A stretch of 10,747 nucleotides of DNA from Euperipatoides rowelli (GCA_003024985.2 PXIH01S0072045.1), one strand, 5' to 3'; positions 1-7,552 are shown, counted from the first letter of the stretch. The notes: generated by a model not told the origin, from the letters alone. Translations and numbers: made by a program.

Positions 1-234
1 GGCAAGTGGGCAGCAAAATAAACCTTGCAGTTAAAAAATTATACAGTATATACTATATTGAGTTTTTGATATTACAAAATAAACACGTGTGGTCAAGGCG
101 TCCAACCAAAAAATGTAGGTAGTTAATCTAAAGTAACGATTATTGTCTATCAAAATGTCCATACAACCAATAAAAAAAAAGCTTATCAAATTATTTTGTT
201 TGGAGAATAGCTTACCTGCAGAAGCAATTTTGCT

Positions 235-245
235 CCCCCCCCCCC
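235..245. repeat. Poly-C tract (C11)
   Basis: Eleven consecutive C residues in otherwise AT-rich DNA, preceded by TGCT and followed by AAAC. With the C14 tract at 988-1001 it is one of two long C runs on this strand. No long G run was seen on the + strand. C or G homopolymers of this length are rare by chance at about 15% C and usually reflect replication slippage. Confidence 0.9.
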
Positions 246-381
246 AAACAAAAATGTTTAGATATAGTTAATAGAAATAAAATAATTTGCCAAATACTAA
301 AAAATAAAACAATAAATACTACCTGTGTAGTGCATAGGCCTATATAGCCTATATTATCATTTTCAATTGAAGACCTGTCAA

Positions 382-419
382 TTTCATACGGTAATCAGAA
401 TTTGAAGTGTCGTATGAAA
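382..419. repeat. Inverted repeat, 9-bp arms
   Basis: TTTCATACG at 382-390 and CGTATGAAA at 411-419 are exact reverse complements separated by 20 bases. The left arm overlaps a TACGGTA word (387-393). It may be a chance hairpin or the core of a small foldback. No gene context helps to decide. Confidence 0.55.
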
Positions 420-459
420 ACTAGATCAGCAGAAATTAATATTGTAGCCTATATTTGTG

Positions 460-478
460 AATGAAAATACTTTTCATT
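460..478. repeat. Perfect short hairpin
   Basis: AATGAAAA at 460-467 pairs exactly with TTTTCATT at 471-478 around a three-base loop (TAC). It sits 40 bases after the inverted repeat at 382-419. Eight-bp hairpins of A and T are expected at some rate in such AT-rich sequence, so no function is assigned. Confidence 0.5.
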
Positions 479-683
479 AGAAACATTTTTATCACTTGAA
501 TCGTTAAGTTCTGAACCTGAATTATTTTGTTTTCGTTGAAAATTCAAGCCATAAATACATCAGACATTTAAGAAAAACAACGAATTATTAAAATATAGGC
601 TACGCATTACAATAAAAGTGCTACCTAAAAACAGCTGGAGATCAAATAGTCCATCATGATCAACTTAGTGCCCAACCCTGCTC

Positions 684-791
684 TAGGCTAAAAGTAAATT
701 CCATTACCTGAATCAGGCCTCTGCAAGACCCTTTCGGTAGTAGGCAATACACACTGCCTATAGGCTAAAAGTAATTTCATTAATTGTTCAG
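684..791. repeat. Short direct repeat, 77-bp period
   Basis: The word TAGGCTAAAAGTAA starts at 684 and again at 761. The copies stay similar beyond this core: both continue with TTC, ATTA and later a TCAG-like end, allowing one gap, over about 31 bases. This suggests a small local duplication with a 77-bp unit, or two fragments of the same dispersed repeat. The interval between them also has TAGGCA/TGCCTA inverted words around 742-760. Confidence 0.55.
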
Positions 792-987
792 AAAAATGTG
801 TACCCTATACAAAAATATCATCTTAACATGCTAAGGAAAATAGCCTATTTAATTTTTTTTTTAAAAAAAAGATAATCTATTTAGAAATTTAAAAATAAGT
901 CGATATAACGATTATATTTAAACTTTTTATTCTCAAATTTTTATTTCATCTTGGCCTGCCTCTTTAAATCCATTGTATCTAAATGAT

Positions 988-1001
988 CCCCCCCCCCCCC
1001 C
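988..1001. repeat. Poly-C tract (C14)
   Basis: Fourteen consecutive C residues flanked by GAT and AATTC, the longest C run in the window. It stands in AT-rich DNA with no other GC-rich sequence nearby and is most easily explained by slippage. Length errors in the assembly are likely at such a tract. Confidence 0.9.
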
Positions 1002-1180
1002 AATTCATTTAGAAATAATAATTAAAACTATTATTAAATTATTTACGGTAATTAATAAACAAGTGTTGATTTTAAAGTTGACACATTTAAAGAGAAGGTA
1101 AATTTAATAAAAATTTAACAAAATCTAATAAATTATAATAAACATTATTTTGTTGCTCATTTATTATATAAAATTCCCAA

Positions 1181-1417
1181 TTTTTTAATCACCAAACACT
1201 AAATTATTATCGAGATGTTTGCTCGATAATGCATCAAATCCATTCTTTTGATGCAAACAATTTAAAATATAAGTTCAAAATTTATATTTTCTCTAATATT
1301 TGTATTCAAATATTTAAATCCTAAACTTAAACTTCACATTTTTTATAAAATACTGGATATGAAGCATTATATCAAGCCAATATCCACCATTAAATAATTT
1401 AGTGTTTGATTAAAAAA
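1181..1417. mobile_element. Candidate MITE or foldback element with terminal inverted repeats
   Basis: CAAACACTAAATTATT at 1193-1208 and AATAATTTAGTGTTTG at 1393-1408 are perfect 16-bp reverse complements. Outside them the match continues after a three-base gap: TTTTTTAAT at 1181-1189 pairs with ATTAAAAAA at 1409-1417. The 237-bp block between the outer ends has no ORF, is very AT-rich, and carries two abutting hairpins at its left end (1206-1255). Size, lack of coding capacity and terminal inverted repeats fit a non-autonomous DNA transposon such as a MITE. I could not define a clean target-site duplication, and the termini do not match a superfamily I can name. A chance 16-bp perfect inverted repeat at this spacing is unlikely even in AT-rich DNA. 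Confidence 0.5.
1206..1255. repeat. Two abutting perfect hairpins
   Basis: Hairpin 1 is ATTATCGAG (1206-1214), loop 1215-1221, CTCGATAAT (1222-1230). Hairpin 2 is TGCATCAAA (1230-1238), loop 1239-1246, TTTGATGCA (1247-1255). They share base 1230 and have 9-bp perfect stems. They lie just inside the left inverted repeat of the element at 1181-1417. Such internal subterminal palindromes are seen in some foldback elements, but I cannot assign a function from sequence alone. Confidence 0.6.
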
Positions 1418-2090
1418 AAGTATTAAATTTATTTTTGTAACAACTGGTGGATTTTTATTTTGAGTTTATCTTTTTAACTCTACGGTTTCACAATTTTATG
1501 TGGCAAGAAATTTTTTTATCCAGACTTAAATTGGACAGCAGTGCCTTTTTGTGTGTGCGTATTTCTTTGCAATACTTGCCCGTTGTGTAAAAACGGATAG
1601 TTTTGTGTAAGATCATACACACTGCTTTATCAGGCATGCACAATAAATTAAAAGATGGATAGTCATTTGTCACCATCCATAATTATTGAAAAAAATCCAG
1701 CTTTTACGCAGTCTTATTTGTTTGCTCTCCAGCTTGTTGCCATTGAACCAATCATATTTTTGGCTTTAAAAGTGAAGTAGGCCCACTATTATTATTGTCC
1801 CAATTGATTTAGTTTGAAAACAGCATATTTGAAAATAGATTTTTGTAAGGTACCGGTAGTAAATAAAGTATATATTTTACACAATACTAGAAGTTAATTT
1901 GAATTAGTTTTGACACTTAAAACTAAACTGTTAGAAATAAAACGGAAGAAAATAATTGGCAATTGTAATAGAACAATTTCATTGATTACGGACACAAAAA
2001 TCCAGAAATGTATGAAGTAATTTACGTCTACATCTCCTATTAAGGGACAAATTAAATTGGATCAGAACCAGCCTTGTCTGTCTTGTTCAT
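1418..2090. other. AT-rich stretch without a recognisable gene
   Basis: Only short ORFs occur here, with no supporting motif. A TGGTGGAT word (1445-1452) is the reverse complement of ATCCACCA at 1382-1389, pairing across the right end of the candidate element. TACCGGTA occurs at 1851-1858. The final 30 bases become pyrimidine-rich and lead into the splice-site candidate at 2091-2102. Confidence 0.65.
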
Positions 2091-2102
2091 CTGCCTTTTC
2101 AG

Positions 2103-2148
2103 AGAACAGCTAAAGAGGAAATATTTATCAGAGTTACTGTCCAAGTGA
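2103..2148 (+). CDS. Candidate terminal coding exon (unidentified gene)
   Basis: A long pyrimidine-rich run (about 2071-2100) ends in TTTTCAG with the AG at 2101-2102, an unusually good 3' splice site for this AT-rich region. In phase +1 the sequence then reads EQLKRKYLSELLSK and stops at TGA 2146-2148. In phase 0 it stays open to TGA 2175-2177 (24 codons, with EEIFIRVTVQVTL), and the third phase stops at once. A good donor (ATG|GTGAGA, GT at 2180-2181) follows, but no phase stays open through it, so a terminal or untranslated exon fits better than an internal coding exon. A less AT-rich segment ending in AATAAA at 2771 fits a 3'UTR. The gene is not recognised. Chance is a real alternative, because the open frame is very short. 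Confidence 0.35.
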
Positions 2149-2790
2149 CACTCAGATTAATTTACTTGTGTCAATGATGGTGAGATAAGCTAAATTGTAA
2201 TCAGAGTTTTTAGGGCATAATCCTAGTCATAAGAATGTCCTTTTAAAAAATCGGTATCAGATTATCCGTTTGTGAAAAATAGTTATTTGAAGATATAAGC
2301 TAAATAAATATTTCACTTTTACGCATTTTTAACCAATTGTAATTGTGCAGTTGTTTAAATTTTTTTCAACTAAAAAAAATATTATGAAGAATGTCAATCA
2401 AGTGCGAATGTGCAATTCAGTTGATTCATGGGGAATGGGATGGGGGTGCCTTTGTTCGGAACCATGCTAGTGAACCTTAGATTTACCAAAATGCACTGCA
2501 AAACTGCCCAGGCATACTTGACTGCTTAGAGTAGAATCAGAATTCTTTAAAAAAGTGTTTTTCAAAATGGCCATTTATTTGGGTTACATGGAAACACTCT
2601 CTTGAACCTTAGAAAAGTAAAAACTAGGGGACACAGTTGGATTTCTTACATAGTGATCAAAAGGTTTAAATGTGACTTTACCTAACTTTGGCCGAGAAAT
2701 AGGGACGCATTTATTTGGTGGGCACCCTTTGTATACTCTATATTAGTGTGTATTGAATCCTATGTTGCGTAATAAAACCTGAATAATAAT
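2149..2790 (+). other. Possible 3'UTR or old repeat insert, less AT-rich
   Basis: This stretch, especially 2415-2780, has visibly more G and C than its flanks (for example a GGGGAATGGGATGGGGG run near 2430). It ends with an AATAAA hexamer and an AATAATAATAAT microsatellite. It fits a 3'UTR following the terminal-exon candidate at 2103. The word TGAACCTTAGA occurs twice (about 2471 and 2603). A short ORF at 2428-2529 (33 codons, contains FTKMHCKTAQAYLTA) is not recognised. A fragment of a dispersed repeat is the main alternative. Confidence 0.35.
2771..2776 (+). terminator. Possible polyadenylation signal AATAAA
   Basis: A canonical AATAAA hexamer lies at the end of the less AT-rich segment, just before CCTGAATAATAATAAT. 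Its position about 0.6 kb after the stop codons of the terminal-exon candidate at 2103 is sensible for a 3'UTR end. AATAAA is common by chance in such AT-rich DNA, so the support is only its context. Confidence 0.35.
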
Positions 2791-2799
2791 AATCTATGG

Positions 2800-3430
2800 T
2801 ATTTAAATAATATGAATGAAAATAATTTGATGAGGTTTGACTTCAAATACAAAACAATTTATTTCATTCAAATTAATGCAATAGATATAATTCAATGCTA
2901 TATTTGTTATCATAGGATTCCATTATCAATTGAGAATGGAGGGTGGGCAAATTAATTATTATTTAATTATTCAGACTATTGACTTGACTTAGCTAGTTTT
3001 AACATAATTTGTCAATAATGAGGATATAGAACAAGACTTGGATTAGGAGAAAGGGGGCAAGTGAAAAAAACAACAACTTCAATGGCGAACTTTTTATCTA
3101 TTTCCGTATTTTATGGCAATAAGTTATTATTTTAAGTTGTATGATGTATTTTTTGCGACCTAACGACCTAAACTATGGTTTTAGATAATTTCGTCATATA
3201 TCTTATGTTCTTGCAGAAAAGATTTGTTTGAATTTAAATACTAAACGTAATGAAGTGGATTGACATGCTTATGTAGTAAACCTTATTAACTTTTAAAAAT
3301 TCTGAATTCATATACTGTATGTAGCCTACAAGATTTACTAAAGATTTAAAGTTCCATCTATTTTTTGCTGATATTAATAATAATATCGTTTCAAGTTTTT
3401 CCGAATACATGTTTGATATATTTATGACTA
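2800..3430. other. AT-rich stretch without a recognisable gene
   Basis: No open frame of note on either strand. A purine-rich segment (about 3040-3070) is a polypyrimidine tract on the minus strand, but the following dinucleotide context is a weak AAG acceptor with only about 15 open codons. TACTGTA at 3313 and TAGCCTA at 3322 belong to the word families found across the window. Confidence 0.6.
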
Positions 3431-3446
3431 CAGCTGATGTTATTTT

Positions 3447-3578
3447 ATGCTAGAAGATTTTCCACCTAAAGATCCATTAATAGATTTTGAATTTGATCTT
3501 GAAAACTTTGTCTATCCCTGGCTAACACAGAATTCAAATTTGGAATGGACTAAAATGAAAGTTTTAAAGAAATCGTAG
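3447..3578 (+). other. Short protein-like open frame, 43 codons, unidentified
   Basis: ATG at 3447 to TAG at 3576-3578. The predicted peptide is acidic and proline/aromatic-rich (LEDFPPKDPLIDFEFDLENF, then VYPWLTQ and a basic end KVLKKS), which looks less biased than most AT-rich chance ORFs. A TATGACTACAG acceptor-like site (AG at 3432-3433) lies just upstream, but that reading frame carries a TGA at 3435-3437. An AG at 3452-3453 would keep the frame open. After the stop, another frame continues for about 22 codons (AFYIKSFGIYEKDF), which could be a frameshifted continuation. I do not recognise a family. An ORF this long is easily reached by chance. Confidence 0.2.
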
Positions 3579-3816
3579 CCTTCTATATAAAAAGTTTTGG
3601 AATTTACGAAAAGGATTTCCAGTCGCTAAATACTGTTACGATTTAAAATAATGTGATGATAATTTGGACTTGTAAAATTTTATTCTTACTAAACCTATCA
3701 ATATTGAGAACATTTTGTTAAAAACAATTTAGAAGAATATTTTAGATCTTCAAAGTTTTAATTACTGTTTTGGAAGTTATCTTGATTGATTTAGGGTAAT
3801 TCCAGTATCAGTATCA

Positions 3817-4032
3817 ATGGAAGGAGCAAACATTATGCAGATCAATATTAATAACTTTCTAATACTTGTTACATCTATTACATTAATGAAAACTTTTATT
3901 GACATGGACATCAACTTTAATTCCTACTGCAAGGCTATGATAGGTGCCTCATTTAAGCGGTATGTATTTGATCCCTTCAATTGCAGAACGTTTTGGTGTT
4001 TAATGAAGTTCTACCTCAGTAATATAATTTAA
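3817..4032 (+). other. Small ORF, 71 codons, unidentified
   Basis: Open from ATG 3817 to TAA 4030-4032, and open further upstream in the same frame to TGA at about 3787. It has a hydrophobic N-terminal part (INNFLILVTSITLM) and a cysteine/aromatic-rich C-terminal part (YVFDPFNCRTFWCLMKFYL). No domain is recognised. Just downstream, another frame is open at 4089-4208 with a tyrosine/aspartate-rich peptide (ELPEYNAYYDLSPLYKIFF). Together with 3447-3578 this might be a decayed coding block on the + strand. At the stop frequency of this composition a few ORFs this long are expected by chance, so confidence is low. Confidence 0.18.
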
Positions 4033-4208
4033 AATTAGACTTTGTGAGTGTGTACCTTTCATATTTATAAAAAAAAAAATATGGGTGAGGCGTGGTTAAA
4101 GACATTTTCATTTATGAGTTACCTGAGTACAATGCCTATTACGATTTATCGCCTTTATATAAAATATTTTTTGAAGATAATGATTACTACTTAATACCTT
4201 ATGATTAA

Positions 4209-4813
4209 TGTTTTCTCTTTTGAGTCAATTTTTTTTAAATTACTTTTGAAGCCTTTGTGTAAACTCCCTGGTTGTATCTGCTTTAAGAGTAAAATGCAGC
4301 TCGTGTTTATAATGGGAGATTTTTTGTGGTTATTAACATACATGAAGTTATGTATTACTATTTGATAATGATAGTTAATTTCCTATATTTAGTTATATAC
4401 GGTATATTTATTTATAAAATCAATTTTTTTTTGCAAATTAATGCTGTTTTGCTGTGCAGAATTTTAGAATATTATTTCTACTACTGTATTCAATTATAAC
4501 TAAAGTAATTTTGTTAATTTTAATTTAATTTTGATACTATTAAGAGTAATTTCCTTTTTCTAAGTCATATTAACATAATTCATTTATAACCTATTTTTTG
4601 TGTTGAATTAGAAGCTACAAGTTAGATAAGATTTTTGTTTGTAAGTTTATTATCGGTTGAAAGATTTTAAAAAATTGGATATATTTCTATTGATAAAATG
4701 TATTTTGGTTTTAATGACGAATTGTAAAATAATTTGTTTTCCTTATATTTTCTTTTGACTATATGGTATGTAAGTTGCCATACTATAGTTTGTTGTAAAA
4801 TTTCATTTATTTT
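4209..4813. other. T-rich non-coding stretch
   Basis: No open frame of note. The + strand is markedly T-rich with many TTTT runs, a composition typical of 3'UTR sense strands in AT-rich animal genomes. It leads directly to the ATTAAA and A18 tract at 4814-4867. TACGGTA at 4398 and TACTGTA at 4482 are present. Confidence 0.5.
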
Positions 4814-4867
4814 ATTAAAACATATTGGAGAGATGGAAGTCCTCTTCTCAAAAAAAAAAAAAAAAAA
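4814..4867 (+). other. ATTAAA hexamer followed by A18, retroposed 3' end candidate
   Basis: ATTAAA (4814-4819), the commonest variant poly(A) signal, is followed 30 bases later by 18 consecutive A residues (4850-4867). A genome-encoded poly(A) tract at the correct distance after a hexamer is the signature of an inserted reverse-transcribed mRNA or a poly(A)-tailed retroelement. The T-rich sequence upstream would be the copied 3'UTR. I could not find a matching target-site duplication of the sequence after the tract (CTTTATAGTGG), and the 5' limit is unknown. Slippage next to a chance hexamer is the alternative. Confidence 0.4.
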
Positions 4868-5659
4868 CTTTATAGTGGCCAGTGGAAGTTTTAGTTTTGT
4901 ATATTTGTAGATGAATAAACTTCAAATGGCTTTTGTTGAACCATATTATAGCCTTAGATATAACTAAATTTTATAATTTGGGTAAAACAGGCTCATTAAT
5001 TTAATATTTTATTACTGTCATGAATACTTTATATTGGCTGACAATCATGATTAATAATTTAAATGTTTTAATATATTTAGATTAGAAAAATCAAAATGTG
5101 TCTACAAAATTCTTATTTGATGAAACTTAAAAAAAAAAATGCTATAGATCCAATTTAGATACATGTAGGATAGCCTATAGATGTATTTAAACTTGAATCA
5201 AAAACCTCTGTTTTTATAGGATTTAAACTTAGATAAATAACTTGCTTTAAATTAATTGATTGCTGAAAATAAAAATAATGTAGCAATGTAGGCTATAGAA
5301 TTTTTTTTTTTTTTGTTGTATAACATGCTTCAAAAATAAAATAAATATATCAAATAAATAGAGTAGCCTAAATTGAAGTAACATTATCTTAATTCATAAG
5401 ATTATAAAATTTAATAATAAAAAAAAAAAAACTGCTTTAAATAAATAAAATTGGACAATTTTTAAAATTATATATATTTTTTTTTTTTTTGCAGCTTTTA
5501 ACTGGTTAGGACTCTGCTATTTTCAAATTTAACTAATAGGTATAAGAAAATATTTCAAGATCACCAAATAAAATCATTTTAAATTTCATAAATTATTCTT
5601 GCATACATAAAGGATTAAATTTAAATAAAATAAATCAAAGGATACTTTTTTTTTTAAAG
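4868..5659. other. Homopolymer-rich AT stretch without a gene
   Basis: Holds T14 (5301-5314), A13 (5419-5431) and T14 (5477-5490) within 200 bp, plus AATAAA near 4914. The T14 at 5477 is followed by GCAG (5491-5494), formally an excellent 3' splice site, and a donor-like AG|GTATAA lies at 5540. However, the 45 bases between contain a stop in every frame, the longest open reading being about ten codons (NWLGLCYFQI). This is probably a chance effect of a T run before GCAG. Confidence 0.55.
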
Positions 5660-5665
5660 ATCTAG

Positions 5666-5767
5666 AAATACTGATAATGGTCAGCTGTCATACCATTTTT
5701 TATCAAATCTGGCTGGTGATATCAAATGGAATGAATATTGGACTAATAATAGTTCATTAGATATACA
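5666..5767 (+). CDS. Weak candidate internal coding exon (unidentified)
   Basis: A polypyrimidine stretch (T10 at 5646-5655) precedes AAAG/TCTAG, and a strong donor CA|GTAAGT starts at 5768. Between AG 5664-5665 and the donor are 102 bases that are open in one phase and encode NTDNGQLSYHFLSNLAGDIK followed by WNEYWTNNSSLDI, a peptide of well-mixed composition for this AT-rich DNA. The exon would be symmetric (phase 2-2). No family is recognised. Immediately downstream a 65-codon ORF (5775-5972, containing KVYQVTIPYCIFKDIL) follows but is not joined by an evident acceptor. The acceptor is only moderate and an open length of 34 codons is easily reached by chance. Confidence 0.22.
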
Positions 5768-5774
5768 GTAAGTA

Positions 5775-5972
5775 ATGTTAAGTTCTCAATATAAATTGGT
5801 TAACCAGGATCTGCTGAATATTCTAAGTATTCTACTGTATTCCATAAATATGAGAATGAACTGTGAAACAGCTGAATATAAGGTGTACCAGGTAACCATA
5901 CCATACTGTATCTTCAAGGATATCCTCAATATACCTTCTCCAGATAAAAGTGAATTGATATTTGAGGAGTAA
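5775..5972 (+). other. Small ORF, 65 codons, unidentified
   Basis: ATG 5775 to stop just after 5972, ending in SPDKSELIFEE. It begins directly after the donor-like GTAAGT at 5768, so if that donor were used the ORF would lie in the intron. A CAG|GTAACC donor-like word occurs inside it, near 5892. The opposite strand is open over nearly the same interval, which points to low stop density and not to selection. No domain is seen. Confidence 0.12.
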
Positions 5973-6085
5973 GTCACACCTGGAGTTTGTTAATTTGATC
6001 TGCTTTCACATAATGTGAAGATTATCTATTAAAATTTGTTGTTAGTCTTTTGCAAATCAAATTAATAAGCATGTTACATTTCACA

Positions 6086-6310
6086 TTAGAAAGTTGGGTT
6101 CTGAATAAGAAGCAATCTTATAGCAAAAGAAGATGAAGGTAAGAACACTTTGAGATGAAAGTCAAACGGACCGTTACCAAACCCGTTTGGTCCATGTGGA
6201 TCTGGTATTATTCCGAGCAACGACCTAGACACTTTTGAATGTACAAACGTAGTATAGTCACAGTTCAAAAAGAGAGACAACCATGAACCAACGCATGCGT
6301 AATATATCAC
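6086..6310 (-). other. Minus-strand ORF, 74 codons, in a CpG-rich pocket
   Basis: The frame runs from an ATG at its right end to a stop at the left. The central part reads LLGIIPDPHGPNGFGNGPFD, with many glycine and proline codons, unlike the I/K/N/L-rich chance ORFs elsewhere. The neighbouring DNA (6167-6333) is CpG-rich. The glycine/proline stretch comes partly from an inverted repeat, ACCAAAC (6176-6182) and GTTTGGT (6185-6191), so composition could also reflect a non-coding palindrome. No family is recognised. It might be coding, part of a first exon, or a fragment of a more GC-rich repeat. Confidence 0.2.
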
Positions 6311-6333
6311 ATCTCGAAGGCGTTTTTGTTACG
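6167..6333. promoter_or_regulatory. CpG-rich pocket, possible promoter or repeat fragment
   Basis: Eleven CpG dinucleotides occur in 167 bp, against a strongly CpG-poor background. The pocket contains the perfect palindrome ACGCATGCGT (6291-6300), whose core matches 9 of 12 positions of the vertebrate NRF-1 consensus, and the inverted repeat at 6176-6191. A short upstream-type ORF (ATG 6283 to TAG 6337-6339) and a donor-like AAG|GTAAGA (GT at 6139) lie nearby. These fit a small promoter or first-exon region, but a recently inserted repeat with undecayed CpGs fits equally well. No TATA box or initiator is evident. Confidence 0.25.
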
Positions 6334-6339
6334 AGCTAG

Positions 6340-6737
6340 GTCCAGGCCTATTTTTATACATAATTTTAATATCTTTTAGGAATAATGTAATTCAGTTCGG
6401 TAAGCCTTTAATTTATTATACGTTTTAATGCTTTTTATTTACTAAAATTGTCTAATCGCTCACCAGCTGATAGCAATAATTTGTGATGTGGAGGGTTTAA
6501 AATAGAATTGTTTTCCGGTAGGCTTAGATCCATTGATAATCATCCCAACGTTATTGTTGTAGCTTTGTTACTAATTAGTGCTTTAAATAAAGATTTTATA
6601 CCGCTTACTACAAAGTAGATTTTAATTGATAAAATTTTATTCTAAATTTTATCCGAACTAATTTTGAGAAATATCAATAGAGACAAGTAATTATAAGGGA
6701 ATCTGATTCCGCTATCTTTAACCACCATTTTTTACAG
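6340..6737. other. No supported gene; minus-strand donor-like site
   Basis: On the minus strand the word CAGCTG|GTGAGC lies at about 6458-6468. The minus frame before it is open for about 36 codons from near 6565, including an internal ATG and the peptide GSKPTGKQFYFKPSTSQIIA. No polypyrimidine acceptor precedes it, so at best it would be a first coding exon, and I rate it as unproven. The rest is AT-rich without open frames. Confidence 0.4.
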
Positions 6738-6811
6738 ACTTAACCATAGTCGGCTTGTCTCGCTGCACTAGTGGAATAAGCATAGCTTACTATTTAAATG
6801 TCCTCCATTAG
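6738..6811 (+). other. Weak candidate terminal exon
   Basis: The site ACCACCATTTTTTACAG (AG at 6736-6737) is a good 3' splice site. One phase is open from 6740 to TAG at 6809-6811 and reads LTIVGLSRCTSGISIAYYL plus four residues. The sequence 6738-6830 is less AT-rich than its surroundings. No family is recognised and 23 open codons have little weight. The minus strand also has a 20-codon ORF here, which weakens the coding argument. Confidence 0.15.
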
Positions 6812-7552
6812 CATCGATGAGCTATGTGATCTTAATGTTTTGAAGGATTTTAATGGTAATTTTCGTTTTTTCACAGTACTTTTTGTTTTCTATATAGGTA
6901 AAAGCAATTAGATTGGTTTGAAACTAAATAATTTAATCAGTAAACCCATGTTTTGCATTTTTACCTTACATTTGTTTATTATGATCCTCTTTTTTGTTTA
7001 TGTGTATTTTTGTTTTTATTAGTACTTTTCATTTAAAAAATTTTAATCGACCACCAAATATCCATTTTTTTATCCAATACATTATATTGATAATTCCATT
7101 TTAAATATTTTCTTTTNCTTTGAATCCATTTCGAAATCGAAAAGTTGGTACCGTATTGCATGCATGTACATTGTACAGTACATTTTTATTGTTCATGCAG
7201 GACTATTTTTAACAGCTTGTCATTGTTACTTATACTGTAATTAATAATTTATAAGGTAACCCAGTAGTACTGTATATTCCTTAACATTGAATTTTTTTTT
7301 TTTGAGTGTGTGTTTACAAATTTGATTCGAAATATTTACCAATAAACCTTTTCTTTAGCATCCTTTCAAATTTCGGGTGATTTCTAGTTTCTGAATCAAA
7401 ATGGTTTCCATTAGTGTTCAACGTTTACCGTTTGCAATAGATAAATAAAGGTTTTCCTCCCTGCATGTTTTATAAATTTCCATTTTCGGTAAAATCACAT
7501 TTTAGTGATCAAAATCAAATTTACATTTAGTAATGTAATGGACTAATTAAAT
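6812..7552. other. AT-rich stretch without a recognisable gene
   Basis: T-rich on the + strand, no open frame of note. One unresolved base (n) is at 7117. It contains a cluster of overlapping palindromes at 7157-7183 and several TACYGTA words (7149, 7174, 7233, 7268). The word AAATTTACATTT occurs twice about 30 bp apart near its right end, around 7518 and 7549. Confidence 0.65.
7157..7183. repeat. Cluster of overlapping palindromes
   Basis: TGCATGCA, then TGTACA twice (7165-7170 and 7172-7177), and the arms ATGTAC (7164-7169) and GTACAT (7178-7183) overlap in 27 bases. A cruciform or hairpin is possible. The alternation of purine and pyrimidine (GCATGCATGTACA) could also favour Z-like DNA. 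It may only be a degraded purine-pyrimidine microsatellite. Confidence 0.4.

Larger units (their letters stand above)
1..1180. other. AT-rich stretch without a recognisable gene
   Basis: No long ORF and no exon with an open frame was found on either strand. The stretch holds two poly-C tracts, two short perfect hairpins and one short direct repeat, listed separately. On the minus strand a perfect 5' splice-site sequence (CTGCAG|GTAAGC, GT at 214-215) lies just beside the C11 tract. The minus sequence upstream of it is a G-run with no polypyrimidine acceptor, so no exon can be built on it. Copies of TAGGCCTA/TAGCCTA (335, 345, 445, 596, 684, 761, 841) and TACGGTA (387, 1044) are scattered through it. 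Confidence 0.7.

Noticed and set aside
1488-1676. 62-codon minus-strand ORF
   Set aside because: K/I/L/H-rich low-complexity peptide with no motif; length is within chance for a genome this AT-rich.
3036-3075. Minus-strand polypyrimidine tract before CCAAG
   Set aside because: The acceptor dinucleotide context is weak and the following frame is open for only about 15 codons with no good donor.
5491-5539. T14-GCAG acceptor followed by a GTATAA donor
   Set aside because: The 45-bp interval has a stop in all three phases; the acceptor is a T homopolymer expected by chance here.
5786-5977. 63-codon minus-strand ORF
   Set aside because: Lies antisense to the + ORF at 5775-5972 over nearly the same bases; simple hydrophobic composition and no motif.
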